Assembly (NCBI RefSeq): GCF_017355205.1
Contig: NZ_JADIJK010000023.1
Coordinates: 28,104-92,103, forward strand
Direction: 5' to 3'
DNA: 64,000 nt
DNA from: Bacillus sp. SD088
GTDB taxonomy: Bacteria > Bacillota > Bacilli > Bacillales > Bacillaceae_C
Shown here: positions 43,923 to 53,214 of the stretch, piece after piece
Layout of the letters: each line of letters starts with the position of its first letter
Position numbering within the stretch: position 1 is the stretch's first letter
The notes under the pieces: model-generated
What the model saw: the letters and a program-made list of their open reading frames with translations, nothing else
Databases searched by the model: none
Told to the model about the DNA's origin: nothing
Translations under genes and position numbers: made by a program

Positions 43923-44302
43923 TATTTATCTTTGTTAGGTGTAGATTTTTGATTGTTAGTGCTTGGTGTCGCTGTTTTCCCCTTTAAAATCAAGTCATCT
44001 GCCTTGATATACCAATCAACATCTGCACCACGAAAAGTTGCATTTGCGACTGTATCTGCGACAGGATTAATTAGTTCCACTTCCGCATTATAATCAAAAT
44101 CTTTTAATGGAACAGAAGCAGGGATACTCACTTGAATCATGCGACCTTGTTCACGAGATTTTAAATCATAGGTGCGTTCTTTTACTTCAGATGATACTGT
44201 ACCATCTTCATTTTGTAAAAACACTTCCCGACGTAGTGACGAAAACTTTAATAATCCAAATGTCTTTTCTTTATCAATCACAATTCCTTCAGCTAATCTC
44301 AT
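43922..44302 (-). CDS. DUF961 family protein, Orf22-like
   Basis: 126 residues. The centre reads EKTFGLLKFSSLRREVFLQNEDG, with RTYDLKSREQGRMIQVSIPA, the usual pattern of YdcP/Orf22 proteins. The C-terminal end is a polar tail with STNNQKSTPNKDK. It lies 12 bases after the related Orf23 gene. Family members are small ssDNA-processing helpers in ICEBs1 (HelP); here this role is inferred. Confidence 0.85.
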   Translation of the reverse strand: MRLAEGIVIDKEKTFGLLKFSSLRREVFLQNEDGTVSSEVKERTYDLKSREQGRMIQVSIPASVPLKDFDYNAEVELINPVADTVANATFRGADVDWYIKADDLILKGKTATPSTNNQKSTPNKDK

Positions 44303-44314
44303 GTTTTTTCCTCC

Positions 44315-44629
44315 TTATGCTTTAATCATGTCGTCAGCATGTAAAATGTATTTTGTGAAACCACGATCACCAATTTTATAACCTTCAGCAGTGATTTTAG
44401 CATTAACCAACTTCACTTTTTCTTCATGTTCAAAGAATTTCTCTCCAGCTTCTTGTGGCAAGTTCACCTCAATATCATCTGCACGTTGAATATCAGAATA
44501 CAAATTATAACTACGTGACAATGTTGTCATACGCCCATTTATACGGCGCTGTTCCACCTTACCTTCACCTGCATATTCTAAATTTCCAAACGTTTTTTCC
44601 ATATTTGGAATAACATATTTTAGTTCCAT
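44315..44629 (-). CDS. DUF961 family protein, Orf23-like
   Basis: 104 residues with NMEKTFGNLEYAGEGKVEQRRINGR and DIQRADDIEVNLPQEAGEK, the Orf23/YdcO-YdcP pattern. It is the first standard gene of the transfer block. A 13-residue leader frame with a perfect ribosome site precedes it by 51 bases. Confidence 0.85.
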   Translation of the reverse strand: MELKYVIPNMEKTFGNLEYAGEGKVEQRRINGRMTTLSRSYNLYSDIQRADDIEVNLPQEAGEKFFEHEEKVKLVNAKITAEGYKIGDRGFTKYILHADDMIKA

Positions 44630-44680
44630 TATTCATTTTCCTTTCTGTACATTATTTTATTTGATTAAAATCTTTACTAT

Positions 44681-44722
44681 TTACCTTCTAGCAGTTGGAG
44701 AACGAATTGTAAATTGTTTCAT
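44681..44722 (-). CDS. Putative 13-residue leader peptide before the transfer block
   Basis: ATG at 44722 lies 9 bases after AAGGAGGG (complement of 44732-44739), one of the best ribosome sites in the window. It encodes MKQFTIRSPTARR and a stop. Between its stop and the Orf23 start there are 51 bases. Such a short, well-translated frame in front of an operon suggests translational attenuation, possibly by stalling ribosomes. Alternatively the ribosome site is a relic. No homology can be named. Confidence 0.5.
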   Translation of the reverse strand: MKQFTIRSPTARR

Positions 44723-44786
44723 GCAAAATAACCCTCCTTAGTGATTATCAAATAAAATTATTCTCAATGAACTGCGACGTGAAAAA

Positions 44787-44819
44787 AAATAAAATCAATA
44801 AAAGATATTGATTTTATTT
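44787..44819 (-). terminator. AU-rich terminator/attenuator upstream of the leader peptide
   Basis: AAATAAAATCAAT (44787-44799) and ATTGATTTTATTT (44807-44819) are perfect 13-base complements. On the minus strand a T-run follows (ATTTTTTTTC). It lies in front of the leader frame and transfer genes. An additional inverted repeat TACAAAT/ATTTGTA (about 44840-44865) stands upstream and may be an operator. Confidence 0.6.
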
Positions 44820-44888
44820 AACAGATCCTTTTGAAAGATACAAATACATCATGACATTTGTAGTTTAAATATCATTTCCCATAAAAAA

Positions 44889-44916
44889 ACACTCAGAATG
44901 TTTAACTTCTGAGTGT
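44889..44916 (-). terminator. Terminator after the PaiA-like acetyltransferase
   Basis: ACACTCAGAA pairs perfectly with TTCTGAGTGT around an 8-base loop. On the minus strand TTTTTT follows. It closes the acetyltransferase gene at 45037 and insulates the transfer block from cargo transcription. Confidence 0.9.
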
Positions 44917-45036
44917 AATCAAATCAATATATAATTATTCAACAATCGCGCCCGTTTGCGGAAAGACCGCTTCGAAAACCTTATTAAAGTAAAACACCAG
45001 TTGCTTGACATTACATTACTCCACGATATCCTATAT

Positions 45037-45549
45037 TTAAAAAACTTTTTTCATAACCAACCCAGTAAACGGTGTCTCCCCTAAAACAAAAGTGATTGTT
45101 TCCACTCGTTTAAAATGATTTTTATGATAAAAAGAAATTGCACCATTATTTTCTTCCCACACCGCAAGCCAAAGTGATCCTTTATCTAATTGTTTTGCTA
45201 TTTCAATAGCTTTATTAAGCATTTGTTGTCCGAATCCTCGATGTTGGAATTCATCTAACACATAAATTCTCTCAATTTCTACACTGTCCTCATCGTAAAT
45301 CTTACTTTGTTCCTTTTCCTTGTTTAATTTAAGATAACCAACTAAATTTTCATTATCAAACATAAGATAGAAAAGCGAATCAGGATTGGTCACTTGTTCC
45401 GTTAATGCTTTATGCGTCAATGTGTTCTGAATATACAAAGACATATCTTTCTCTGTATTATCTTCCCCATACGTATCCACAAACGTTTTTATAGAAATTT
45501 CCTTAAGTATTTCAATATCTTCTAATCTACATTTTTTAAAATTAATCAA
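45037..45549 (-). CDS. PaiA-like GNAT N-acetyltransferase, second copy
   Basis: 170 residues with a TTG start. It contains FVDTYGEDNTEKDMSLYIQN, the acetyl-CoA loop VLDEFQHRGFGQQMLNKAIE and LWLAVWEENNGAISFYHKN, the same order as PaiA (47438-47953), to which it is clearly related. PaiA of B. subtilis acetylates polyamines such as spermidine. This copy lies first in the cargo towards the transfer block and has its own terminator. Confidence 0.85.
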   Translation of the reverse strand: MINFKKCRLEDIEILKEISIKTFVDTYGEDNTEKDMSLYIQNTLTHKALTEQVTNPDSLFYLMFDNENLVGYLKLNKEKEQSKIYDEDSVEIERIYVLDEFQHRGFGQQMLNKAIEIAKQLDKGSLWLAVWEENNGAISFYHKNHFKRVETITFVLGETPFTGLVMKKVF

Positions 45550-45833
45550 AGCTTCTCTACCCCTTCATACCAATCTAAATTAATCTTACTAAACTAATGA
45601 TTTTCCTCAACATAATGGCCTTATATGCAAGATGGGCGCTGCTCTCTATTAAGGAATAGAGCCCGATTACCGGAGACTTGAATCCAAGATAATTTGCGTA
45701 TGTTCTTCGACTAAAGCCTCCGTTTATGTAAGACTTGATTTTGAGATATATTGGAATAGATCAATAATGTAAAATATCCGTATTACTAGTAGAGGTAAAC
45801 ATTTTAGCAATCGGTCTAAAATATACTGTATAA

Positions 45834-46658
45834 TTAAATGTTTCCTATTGGACTTCTGCATCCCCCCATTGGAATCCCCTTATGATTAATGTGCTTTTTC
45901 AGATTCACAATAGCGTTACCTTGATAAACTTGTTCCATAATTTTTTCTATTTTTTCGCTTTCTTGTTTACTTACTATTTGCTTCATAAGCATTTTTTTGA
46001 ACCATTGACTAATTTCCGTCGGAAAAACATTCCCAGCAATGGAAGAAAGACGATCATATCCATGTAATACTTTTTCTTCTAAATCCATTTCTCCACCAGC
46101 ATAAAAGGACAAAACGTTATGCATACCTTTTTTTATTCGTTCAATTTTTTCTTTATTGCCAGCATCTTTTATTCCAACCACTAAGTTATTCTTACTTAAT
46201 TGAATAATATTTTTTTCCGATAGATCAAATCCAGTTCTTTTTGGATTGTTATATAAAATTGTAGGTTTATTACTAAGGTGGATAATCCTCTCTGTATAAA
46301 CAAATGCTTCTTGTTGAGTCGGTATAACATAAGGGGGATACCCAAGCATGATACCTGAGATTTTTGAATGACAAATCTTTTCGGCTAATTCCTCTGCTTC
46401 TTTCTGTCTAATTGAAGCTACACCAAATATAATTTCCATATTACTAATAAGTTCTTCTTCCAGTTCTAATCCGTTTATTATTTCAATTTTCTCTTGGAGG
46501 TTTAGACTATGCTGTTCTCCAGTAGTTCCCGAGACAAGAACAGATTTTACTCCTTGTTTATACAGGCCTTTTATATGGCTTATTGTTCCTTGAACATTTA
46601 TAGACTCATCTTCAAAAAAAGCTGTTGGTACGGCAATATGAACTTTTTCGGTTAGCAT
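45834..46658 (-). CDS. Dihydrodipicolinate synthase family enzyme (DapA-like)
   Basis: 274 residues, a TIM-barrel aldolase of the DapA/NanA family. Signatures are VSGTTGEQHSLNLQEK near residues 43-58, the catalytic tyrosine in LYNNPKRTGF and the Schiff-base lysine in VVGIKDAGN. It condenses or cleaves pyruvate-linked compounds. The neighbouring exporter is of the LysE family and PaiAB are next to it, so it could be an auxiliary lysine-pathway or keto-acid enzyme. It is slightly shorter than standard DapA (about 290). Confidence 0.82.
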   Translation of the reverse strand: MLTEKVHIAVPTAFFEDESINVQGTISHIKGLYKQGVKSVLVSGTTGEQHSLNLQEKIEIINGLELEEELISNMEIIFGVASIRQKEAEELAEKICHSKISGIMLGYPPYVIPTQQEAFVYTERIIHLSNKPTILYNNPKRTGFDLSEKNIIQLSKNNLVVGIKDAGNKEKIERIKKGMHNVLSFYAGGEMDLEEKVLHGYDRLSSIAGNVFPTEISQWFKKMLMKQIVSKQESEKIEKIMEQVYQGNAIVNLKKHINHKGIPMGGCRSPIGNI

Positions 46659-46800
46659 TTTATTATCCCTCTTTTCCTTTTTATATACTTGTACTAAAGT
46701 GCCTGTTAGCAGAATAATCGATATCCACTGGGCTGCTTTCCCGCAATTGTTTAAAAATCGAATTCACGATATAAACATCTAAACTATAAGATAGAATTGA

Positions 46801-47412
46801 TCACTTCGTTTTCCTAGCTTTCATCACTTCGGCTAATTGTCGAGAGTTTGAATCTTTTTCTTTATTTAGTTTATCAATAATATTGATATAGTCCTCTTCA
46901 TTTCGATTTTGACTCAATTTAAAGGCTGCTTGAACTTCTTGCACTTTTACTTTAAATCCAACAATACCTTTAGTTTGGTTTTTGGTTTTTGGAGAGAAGT
47001 TCTCCCATAACGCTGCATTTTCACGGTGTTGTTCATACTTTTGCAATAGAGACTTTAGGTCTTCCAGCAATTCTTGTTCACTCATCAGACTAGCCGTTCC
47101 ATATACATGGACAGCTTGATAATTCCATGTGGGGACATTTTCAGACTTGTACCACGAGGATGAAATATAAGCATGGGGCCCTTGATACATAACAAGAAGA
47201 GGATCATCCCCGAAAGTTTTCCACTGTGGATTCGCATAAGCGAAATGTCCAGTGAGATAGTAGTCATCCCCTTGTTTATGCAACTCCAAAGGTAAGTGAG
47301 TCGCTATAGGTTTTCCTTCTTCTGTCGTTACGATCGTGCCGAAAGAGTTCCTCTGAATAAAGTCTTTGATTTCAACAAAGTCTGTGACTCTAAAATGCTT
47401 TGGGATATACAT
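46801..47412 (-). CDS. paiB: PaiB-like FMN-binding regulator
   Basis: 203 residues beginning MYIPKHFRVTDFVEIKDFI, with PIATHLPLEL, GHFAYANPQWK and SSSWYKSENVPTWNYQAVHVYG, the typical FMN-binding split-barrel pattern of PaiB. In B. subtilis PaiB with PaiA reduces sporulation and protease gene expression. Here paiA (47438) precedes paiB by 25 bases, so the two are an operon. Confidence 0.9.
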   Translation of the reverse strand: MYIPKHFRVTDFVEIKDFIQRNSFGTIVTTEEGKPIATHLPLELHKQGDDYYLTGHFAYANPQWKTFGDDPLLVMYQGPHAYISSSWYKSENVPTWNYQAVHVYGTASLMSEQELLEDLKSLLQKYEQHRENAALWENFSPKTKNQTKGIVGFKVKVQEVQAAFKLSQNRNEEDYINIIDKLNKEKDSNSRQLAEVMKARKTK

Positions 47413-47437
47413 CCTCATTCACCTCTCCACTTAATTA

Positions 47438-48046
<609 letters not shown>

Positions 48047-48088
48047 TCAAGAAGAGTAGGTAGCAATGCATCTTCAATTTCCAGTTTT

Positions 48089-48688
48089 TTACTGTAACAA
48101 AAGTACAACTGCACATTGCATAAGTAATAACGCCAATATAATATTTATTACTCGAAAATGTTTGAAATATGTCTTTTGGAATAATCCGCCAAAAAATATC
48201 CAAGTCAAGGTAGCAAGCGAACCTATTGCAGCAATGATCATTTCAAAAAACAAAAACAAACCCAACGATGAATAATAAGGCATAACATATCCTGTTAGAG
48301 AGGTAACCCCAAATAAAAATATCTTTACATTAACAATTTGTAGAACAAAACCAATCCAAAAAGAAGGCTGTTTCTCAGATGTTTTATTGTCAGGCTTGCT
48401 AATGGCAATCTGATATGCGAGCCACAATATATATATCACTCCTGCGTATGTAAGGACAGTAATTATTGGATTTATTAAGTTTTCTAATCCAAAAAGAAAC
48501 AGGGCACATAATGCTTGCACAAAAAAATAACCTGCAAAGATCCCTAAAAATAAAGGTTTTCCTCTTTTCCATCCATAATTCGTCATTGTATTTAATGCTA
48601 GGATATTACCTGGTCCCGGTGTAAAGGCATTTATTATTACGTATATAACAAATGAAAATACTATTTGAACGCCCATATCAAAATTCAC
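48089..48688 (-). CDS. LysE family exporter
   Basis: 199 residues with six membrane segments. The family signature is FTPGPGNILALNTMTNYGWKR. It begins behind GGAG-like sequence and lies 130 bases from the LysR gene, transcribed in the same direction. Such pairs (LysE/LysG type) export basic amino acids under LysR control. The substrate here is unknown. Confidence 0.85.
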   Translation of the reverse strand: MNFDMGVQIVFSFVIYVIINAFTPGPGNILALNTMTNYGWKRGKPLFLGIFAGYFFVQALCALFLFGLENLINPIITVLTYAGVIYILWLAYQIAISKPDNKTSEKQPSFWIGFVLQIVNVKIFLFGVTSLTGYVMPYYSSLGLFLFFEMIIAAIGSLATLTWIFFGGLFQKTYFKHFRVINIILALLLMQCAVVLLLQ

Positions 48689-48818
48689 TCCACTCTTATA
48701 TCAATGATTATAATCATTCATAATTATAGTGGTTCTTTTTGATATAGTATAATACCAAAATGATGTAGCCTGATATAGCCAATAACTATATCAGGATCAT
48801 TATTTTGTAGATTTTTAG

Positions 48819-49724
48819 TTATAATTCTTGCGCAAATCTTTTCAATGCATCTAAATATATTTCACCAAGTCTCGTTAATGTGAGATCACTATGCTTAATT
48901 GTTCCAACACGTATGACTTCATCTACATTAAGAGGAACTGCAATAATTTCATCTCCATGAAGATATTTAGGGAAAACCCCTGAAGAAATGGTATAACCAT
49001 TGAGACCAATCATGAAATTAACAATAGCTGCTCTGTCACTTACTTTAATACTTTTTTTTACACTTCTTGTGCTTAAAACTTCTTCAGAAAAGTAAAAAGA
49101 ATTATATTCACCTTGCTCAAAAGAAAGGCATGGATAGTCATCTAATTCATCCAAATTAATAGATTCATTGTTGGCTAATGGATGTTTTTTACGAATAAAT
49201 ACATAAGGTTTTGTAGTAAATAGTTCCGAAAATGTTATATTTCTTTCTTTTAACAGTTTTAATAATATGGATTCATTATAATTACTTAAATAGATAATCC
49301 CTAACTCGCTCCGTAAATTCTTTACATCTTCAATGATTTCATAAGTTTTCGTTTCACGAAGGGTAAACTCATATTCAGACTTCCCAAATTCTTTTACAAG
49401 TTCCACAAAAGCATTGGCTGCAAAAGTATAGTGCTGGGTTGAAATACAAAAATGTTGCTTAGCTGGGTTTTCGCTTATGTATTTTTCTTCAAGCATGTTA
49501 AACTGCTGTAATACCTGTCTAGCATAACCTAGAAACCCAGCTCCTTCATTAGTAATAGTAACCCCTCTATTTGTTCTAATGAATAGAGTAATTTTAATTT
49601 CCTTCTCTAGTTCCTTAATCGCATTCGACAAACTTGGCTGGGAGATGAATAAACTTTTTGCTGCTTCATTCATAGATCCCTTACTTGCTACTTCTAATGC
49701 ATACTTTAATTGTTGTAAATTCAA
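48819..49724 (-). CDS. LysR family transcriptional regulator
   Basis: 301 residues from a TTG start at 49724 behind AAAGGTGG; a GTG start at 49736 would overlap the ribosome site. The helix-turn-helix is SKGSMNEAAKSLFISQPSLSNAIKELE. The effector domain follows. It lies upstream of the LysE-family exporter in the same direction, and it probably senses the amino acid that this exporter removes. Confidence 0.87.
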   Translation of the reverse strand: MNLQQLKYALEVASKGSMNEAAKSLFISQPSLSNAIKELEKEIKITLFIRTNRGVTITNEGAGFLGYARQVLQQFNMLEEKYISENPAKQHFCISTQHYTFAANAFVELVKEFGKSEYEFTLRETKTYEIIEDVKNLRSELGIIYLSNYNESILLKLLKERNITFSELFTTKPYVFIRKKHPLANNESINLDELDDYPCLSFEQGEYNSFYFSEEVLSTRSVKKSIKVSDRAAIVNFMIGLNGYTISSGVFPKYLHGDEIIAVPLNVDEVIRVGTIKHSDLTLTRLGEIYLDALKRFAQEL

Positions 49725-49736
49725 ACTGAACGCCAC

Positions 49737-50096
49737 CTTTTCAAAGCCCCAAATAATTACTCTAACAATAGAAAAAATCGAATCCCTAATTACATATTTT
49801 TAGCGTTTCACCACTTTTTTCTTTCCAACAGAATCTTATTTATCGTTTAGGTTCGTAACAATAAAACTTTGTTTCAAATCTACAGGAATGTCAGGAAGTC
49901 TTATTCCGTTAAATGGCCCGTTTACCGAATATCATACTCATATATAATTTAACATAAAAATAATACTTCATAAAATAAAATGTATAGCAAATATTACTGA
50001 GAAATTCAGCGTTAATTAGTACTAAGTTGTTTTTAACATATAGTTTATATATATTAATAAAGTCAAAACGGAAAGATTTATTGTATTTTACACAAC
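49737..50096. other. AT-rich intergenic stretch
   Basis: No gene is supported. The tract contains long runs of A and T and several short frames without ribosome sites. The LysR promoter must lie in it. Confidence 0.4.
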
Positions 50097-50267
50097 TTAT
50101 ACTTCTTGTAAACAATCATTCACACACCAAAAGACAACCATGTTTTCCCTATTTTTATCATGTACCAATTTACCATGAGGAAAAAACAGAAAGTCTTCAA
50201 TCTCTATCTCATTCAAATTAAAGTGATTGTCAATCCAATCCATTACTTTTGCTTCATTTTCTTCCAA
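50097..50267 (-). CDS. Small hypothetical protein
   Basis: 56 residues from a TTG start at 50267, which is 8 bases after TAGGAG. The sequence has EENEAKVMDWIDNHFNLNEIE and HGKLVHDKNRENMVVFWCVND. It resembles small accessory proteins of phages and ICEs, but I do not recognise a family. It lies 79 bases after the start of the methyltransferase-fragment region. Confidence 0.5.
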   Translation of the reverse strand: MEENEAKVMDWIDNHFNLNEIEIEDFLFFPHGKLVHDKNRENMVVFWCVNDCLQEV

Positions 50268-50345
50268 AGAAATCACGCTCCTACTTGTTTTAGACAATTA
50301 AAAAGCATGACAGATAGAATTTGTCACACGTTAGTTTGGTTATAT

Positions 50346-50831
50346 TTATAAAACTTCTGCAATACCAGCCATAATATATTCGGCACATGGTACAGCAATC
50401 GCATTTCCAATCGCTTTGTATCTCGCATAATCACTTATCGCTTCATCCTTATTTCCAAAAGCTGTCCAGCCCTCTGGTAATCCCATCAAACGTTCACATT
50501 CCAATGGAGTAAGTTGTCGGATATAACCATCTTGTTCTTTCCCCTCATACCAAAATGAAAAGATATTGACTGAACCAGCTAGTAAAGTTGGGAAAGGGTC
50601 ATTTGTCCGTCCGAAACTTCCAATGAATCCTGATTTGTTTTTATCTTTTGCGGTACTTCGCATACGTCTTTCTTGAAAGGGACGGATGACGGGTATTTTC
50701 CTCCTTGCTTTTTCAAAAGATCCTAGACTGTCTTCGGTAGAGGATGGCCCGCTTTCTCTGCAAGACACATAAAATGATTGCAGTTTGCGGGTTTTAAATA
50801 ATATTTCTCTGGCACGTATTTCAATACTCAA
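50346..50831 (-). pseudogene. C5-cytosine DNA methyltransferase, C-terminal fragment
   Basis: The last 100 codons are typical of phage- and ICE-type Dcm enzymes: RQLTPLECERLMGLPEGWT and DYARYKAIGNAIAVPCAEYI. The N-terminal part of the frame is short and only weakly similar to the variable region; the catalytic PCQ and ENV motifs are absent. The gene is therefore a remnant that cannot methylate DNA. Confidence 0.8.
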
Positions 50832-51077
50832 ATATCTTCAAATAAACTTCCTAAGGTTAGTTTCATAGTTAAATATTACTTCTATAAAAAAACAGAAAAA
50901 ACGCCATCTATCGGCTTATAACCGTTCAAATGACGTTAATTGAATTTAATACAATAATTTATTAGATGTAATTCATTCTAATATATCCTTATTAGATAAA
51001 TAAATAGCCATGTAATCTTTAATAAATAATTGTTCTTTATTTTCTAGATTTTTTATCTGTAATCCGTTTATAAATAA

Positions 51078-51881
51078 TTAACTTATAATCATGATAATAA
51101 CCACAATAAACAAAAGAATTAGATATATCTTCGAAAAGATTATATCGGGTATTTTTTGCGCCCATGACCTTCCAATAGGTACACCAATAAATCCTCCGAT
51201 GGTAAATCCAATAAGTGCAGGTAAGTATATAAACCCTAGATTTGACGAAGACATTTCTTCTATCTGCATCCCCATAATTAAATAAGTAATAGCCCCCACA
51301 ATAGCAATTGGCAGACCTAATGGAGTAGCTAGTGCTACAGCATTAATCATACGCATTCCTTTGTTTCTGAGGTAAGGAATTGTCATGGTACTTCCACCAA
51401 TACCTAACAAAGTGGAGATAAATCCAATGCCTATTCCGATAAAGGAAGCAGATCTTTGTTTAGGGAGAATAAATGTTTGTTTTTCAATTTCTGTTGTGAA
51501 TGATTTTTTAAATAAGTTCGAAAGCAAAACATAAATTAATAAACCAATAAATGCAATCCTAAGGTAATCACTTTCAATGTAGACTGCTAGCAATCCCCCT
51601 AATAAGGATCCTATAGCAATATATCCTACTAACAATTTAAAGACTGACCAGATTACATTACCTTTTTTTGCATGATTATAAGTTGAATTAAATGAATTTA
51701 TAATCATAACTGCTAATGAGGTTCCAATGGCAGTATGCATTAAGTAATCGCTAGGAATAGAATCCGGTAAAAATGCATATAAGATAGGAACTACTACAAA
51801 TCCACCTCCAAAACCAAACATGCTCGATAGAATACCGATAACTATTCCAATTAACGAATACATTATAAATGAAAATTCCAC
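51078..51881 (-). CDS. TauE/SafE family permease
   Basis: 267 residues with eight membrane segments. It starts with a GFGGGFVVVPIL motif (residues 22-33), and a second such motif GIGGSTMTIPYLR lies in the second half, as usual for this family. It transports sulfite, sulfonates or other small anions across the membrane. It lies between the methyltransferase fragment and the deformylase gene. Confidence 0.85.
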   Translation of the reverse strand: MEFSFIMYSLIGIVIGILSSMFGFGGGFVVVPILYAFLPDSIPSDYLMHTAIGTSLAVMIINSFNSTYNHAKKGNVIWSVFKLLVGYIAIGSLLGGLLAVYIESDYLRIAFIGLLIYVLLSNLFKKSFTTEIEKQTFILPKQRSASFIGIGIGFISTLLGIGGSTMTIPYLRNKGMRMINAVALATPLGLPIAIVGAITYLIMGMQIEEMSSSNLGFIYLPALIGFTIGGFIGVPIGRSWAQKIPDIIFSKIYLILLFIVVIIMIIS

Positions 51882-51988
51882 TAAAAATCCTCTCTCTCTT
51901 GAACAAATTGAATTAGGGCGTCTATTCTCCGTCGTATATTTCCAATTTTACAATATTTTATATTAATTACACCAATAATTTGGAATTT

Positions 51989-52579
51989 TCAATACAAATT
52001 TCTACAGTTTTCTGGTAGTTTAAAAGGATTTTCCTTATTAAAACGATCATAAAACATAATTCCGTTTAAATGATCTATTTCATGCTGAATTACAATAGAA
52101 GAATAGCCTTTAAGTTTCAACACTATCTCTTCTCCCTTTATATTAAATCCTTTCACTTTAATTCTCTCATATCTAGGGACAAATCCTTTTATATCCCTAT
52201 CAACTGAAAGGCAACCTTCACTCGGTGGTAGGTAAATCATAGAAATTGAATGACTGATTATTTTAGGATTAATAAGCATATATTCATGTTGGATACCTTT
52301 TTCATCTGTTAAAAAAGCAACGAACATCCGCTTATTCAAACCAATCTGATTTGCTGATAAGCCAACTCCTGCACGCAATTTATATTTTTCAGACAAATCG
52401 TGGTCTTGACTATTTTTCAAGAAATTCATCATACAAATTAATATTTCCTTATCTTCTTCTGAAGGAGGGATCATCACATCTTGTGTTGGTTGATGTAGAA
52501 TTTCATTACCCTCCCTCACAATATCTTTCATGGTCAGCATATAATTCAAATGAAATTTACTCATAAATAAACAATTCAT
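51989..52579 (-). CDS. def: Peptide deformylase, type 2
   Basis: Up to 196 residues; the enzyme proper begins at MLTMKDIVREG (from 52540). All three motifs are present: GVGLSANQIG (motif 1 with serine in place of alanine), EGCLS (metal cysteine) and QHEIDHLNG (two metal histidines and the catalytic glutamate). The two insertions and the IVIQHE pattern fit type 2 enzymes of Gram-positives. It removes formyl groups from new proteins. As cargo of an ICE it may be an extra copy. The start is uncertain, because the frame overlaps a decayed repressor gene. Confidence 0.88.
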   Translation of the reverse strand: MNCLFMSKFHLNYMLTMKDIVREGNEILHQPTQDVMIPPSEEDKEILICMMNFLKNSQDHDLSEKYKLRAGVGLSANQIGLNKRMFVAFLTDEKGIQHEYMLINPKIISHSISMIYLPPSEGCLSVDRDIKGFVPRYERIKVKGFNIKGEEIVLKLKGYSSIVIQHEIDHLNGIMFYDRFNKENPFKLPENCRNLY

Positions 52580-52747
52580 CTACCTTTACTTTTAATGTTT
52601 TTGATAATTTAAAAGCCAACTCCAGTGTAGGATCATATTTATCATTTTCTATACAATTTATTGCTTGCCTAACAACTCCACACTCCTTGGCAAGTTGTTC
52701 TTGCGTTATCCCCAGTTTTTTCGTATTTCTTTAATTTTATTTTTCAA
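52557..52747 (-). pseudogene. XRE-type small repressor, frameshifted
   Basis: If one A is added to the A6 run (complement of 52716-52721), the frame gives MKNKIKEIRKKLGITQEQL and then AKECGVVRQAINCIENDKYD, a Cro-like 63-residue protein ending KVKVDELFIYE. The present frame stops after 13 codons. The start is TTG 52747, and the region length is 3 x 64 - 1, consistent with a single deletion. It overlaps the deformylase start by about 20 bases. Confidence 0.75.
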
Positions 52748-53187
52748 TGGTATCACCTATGTCAAAATAATTGGACATTACTATTTTAACAATTTTTCCT
52801 AGTGTGTCAATAGCCTTTAAATAATTCACTTAATTGTTCTAATTCAAATAGTAGTTTTTATTCAACTCCTTAAGTTTGTTTCACAACTAAAAATAACTTT
52901 TGGCGGAGAATAACCTTCAAAGAAAGTATTGGAGTACTGCTAATATTATAAATATTAATCTCACTCTCTAAAAAAACGAATACCCAAAAAACCCTAATAT
53001 ACAGCGACTTCAAAAAAAATAAAAAATAAAAAAGAGATACTGCTTTTACACAATATCCCTCATCTTTATCCGTTTCCTCTGGCGGAATCTTGGCGGAGAA
53101 CCTATTCATTTTTAATCATTTCATCCATTTTACGTACCATTGAAATGCAGTCAAATCAACGTTTTCACTTCAAATGCCTCTAGTGAA
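52748..53187. other. ICE left-end region, no intact gene
   Basis: AT-rich tract that ends at the guaA stop codon. A 79-codon frame on the minus strand (53109) looks random. The recombinase arm-like GGCGG words at 52902, 53081 and 53092 lie here. Confidence 0.45.
53079..53101. repeat. Candidate integrase arm-binding repeats, guaA end
   Basis: TCTGGCGGAA (53079-53088) and TTGGCGGAGAA (53090-53100) are spaced 11 bp. A third copy, TTGGCGGAGAA, lies at 52900-52910. The words match those at 10605-10626 at the other ICE end and have the same orientation. Confidence 0.45.
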
Positions 53188-53214
53188 TTATTCCCACTCA
53201 ATCGTAGCAGGTGG
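53188..53214 (-). other. attL: ICE attachment site at the guaA 3' end (attL)
   Basis: The 3' 27 bases of guaA, coding for PPATIEWE and a stop. Compared with 10534-10560 the two sites are direct repeats with 18 of 27 identical positions. The ICE thus leaves guaA intact at this end. Confidence 0.6.

Noticed and set aside
52870..53109. 79-codon minus-strand frame at the ICE end
   Set aside because: No ribosome site and AT-driven composition; the GGCGG repeats in it fit recombination sites better.
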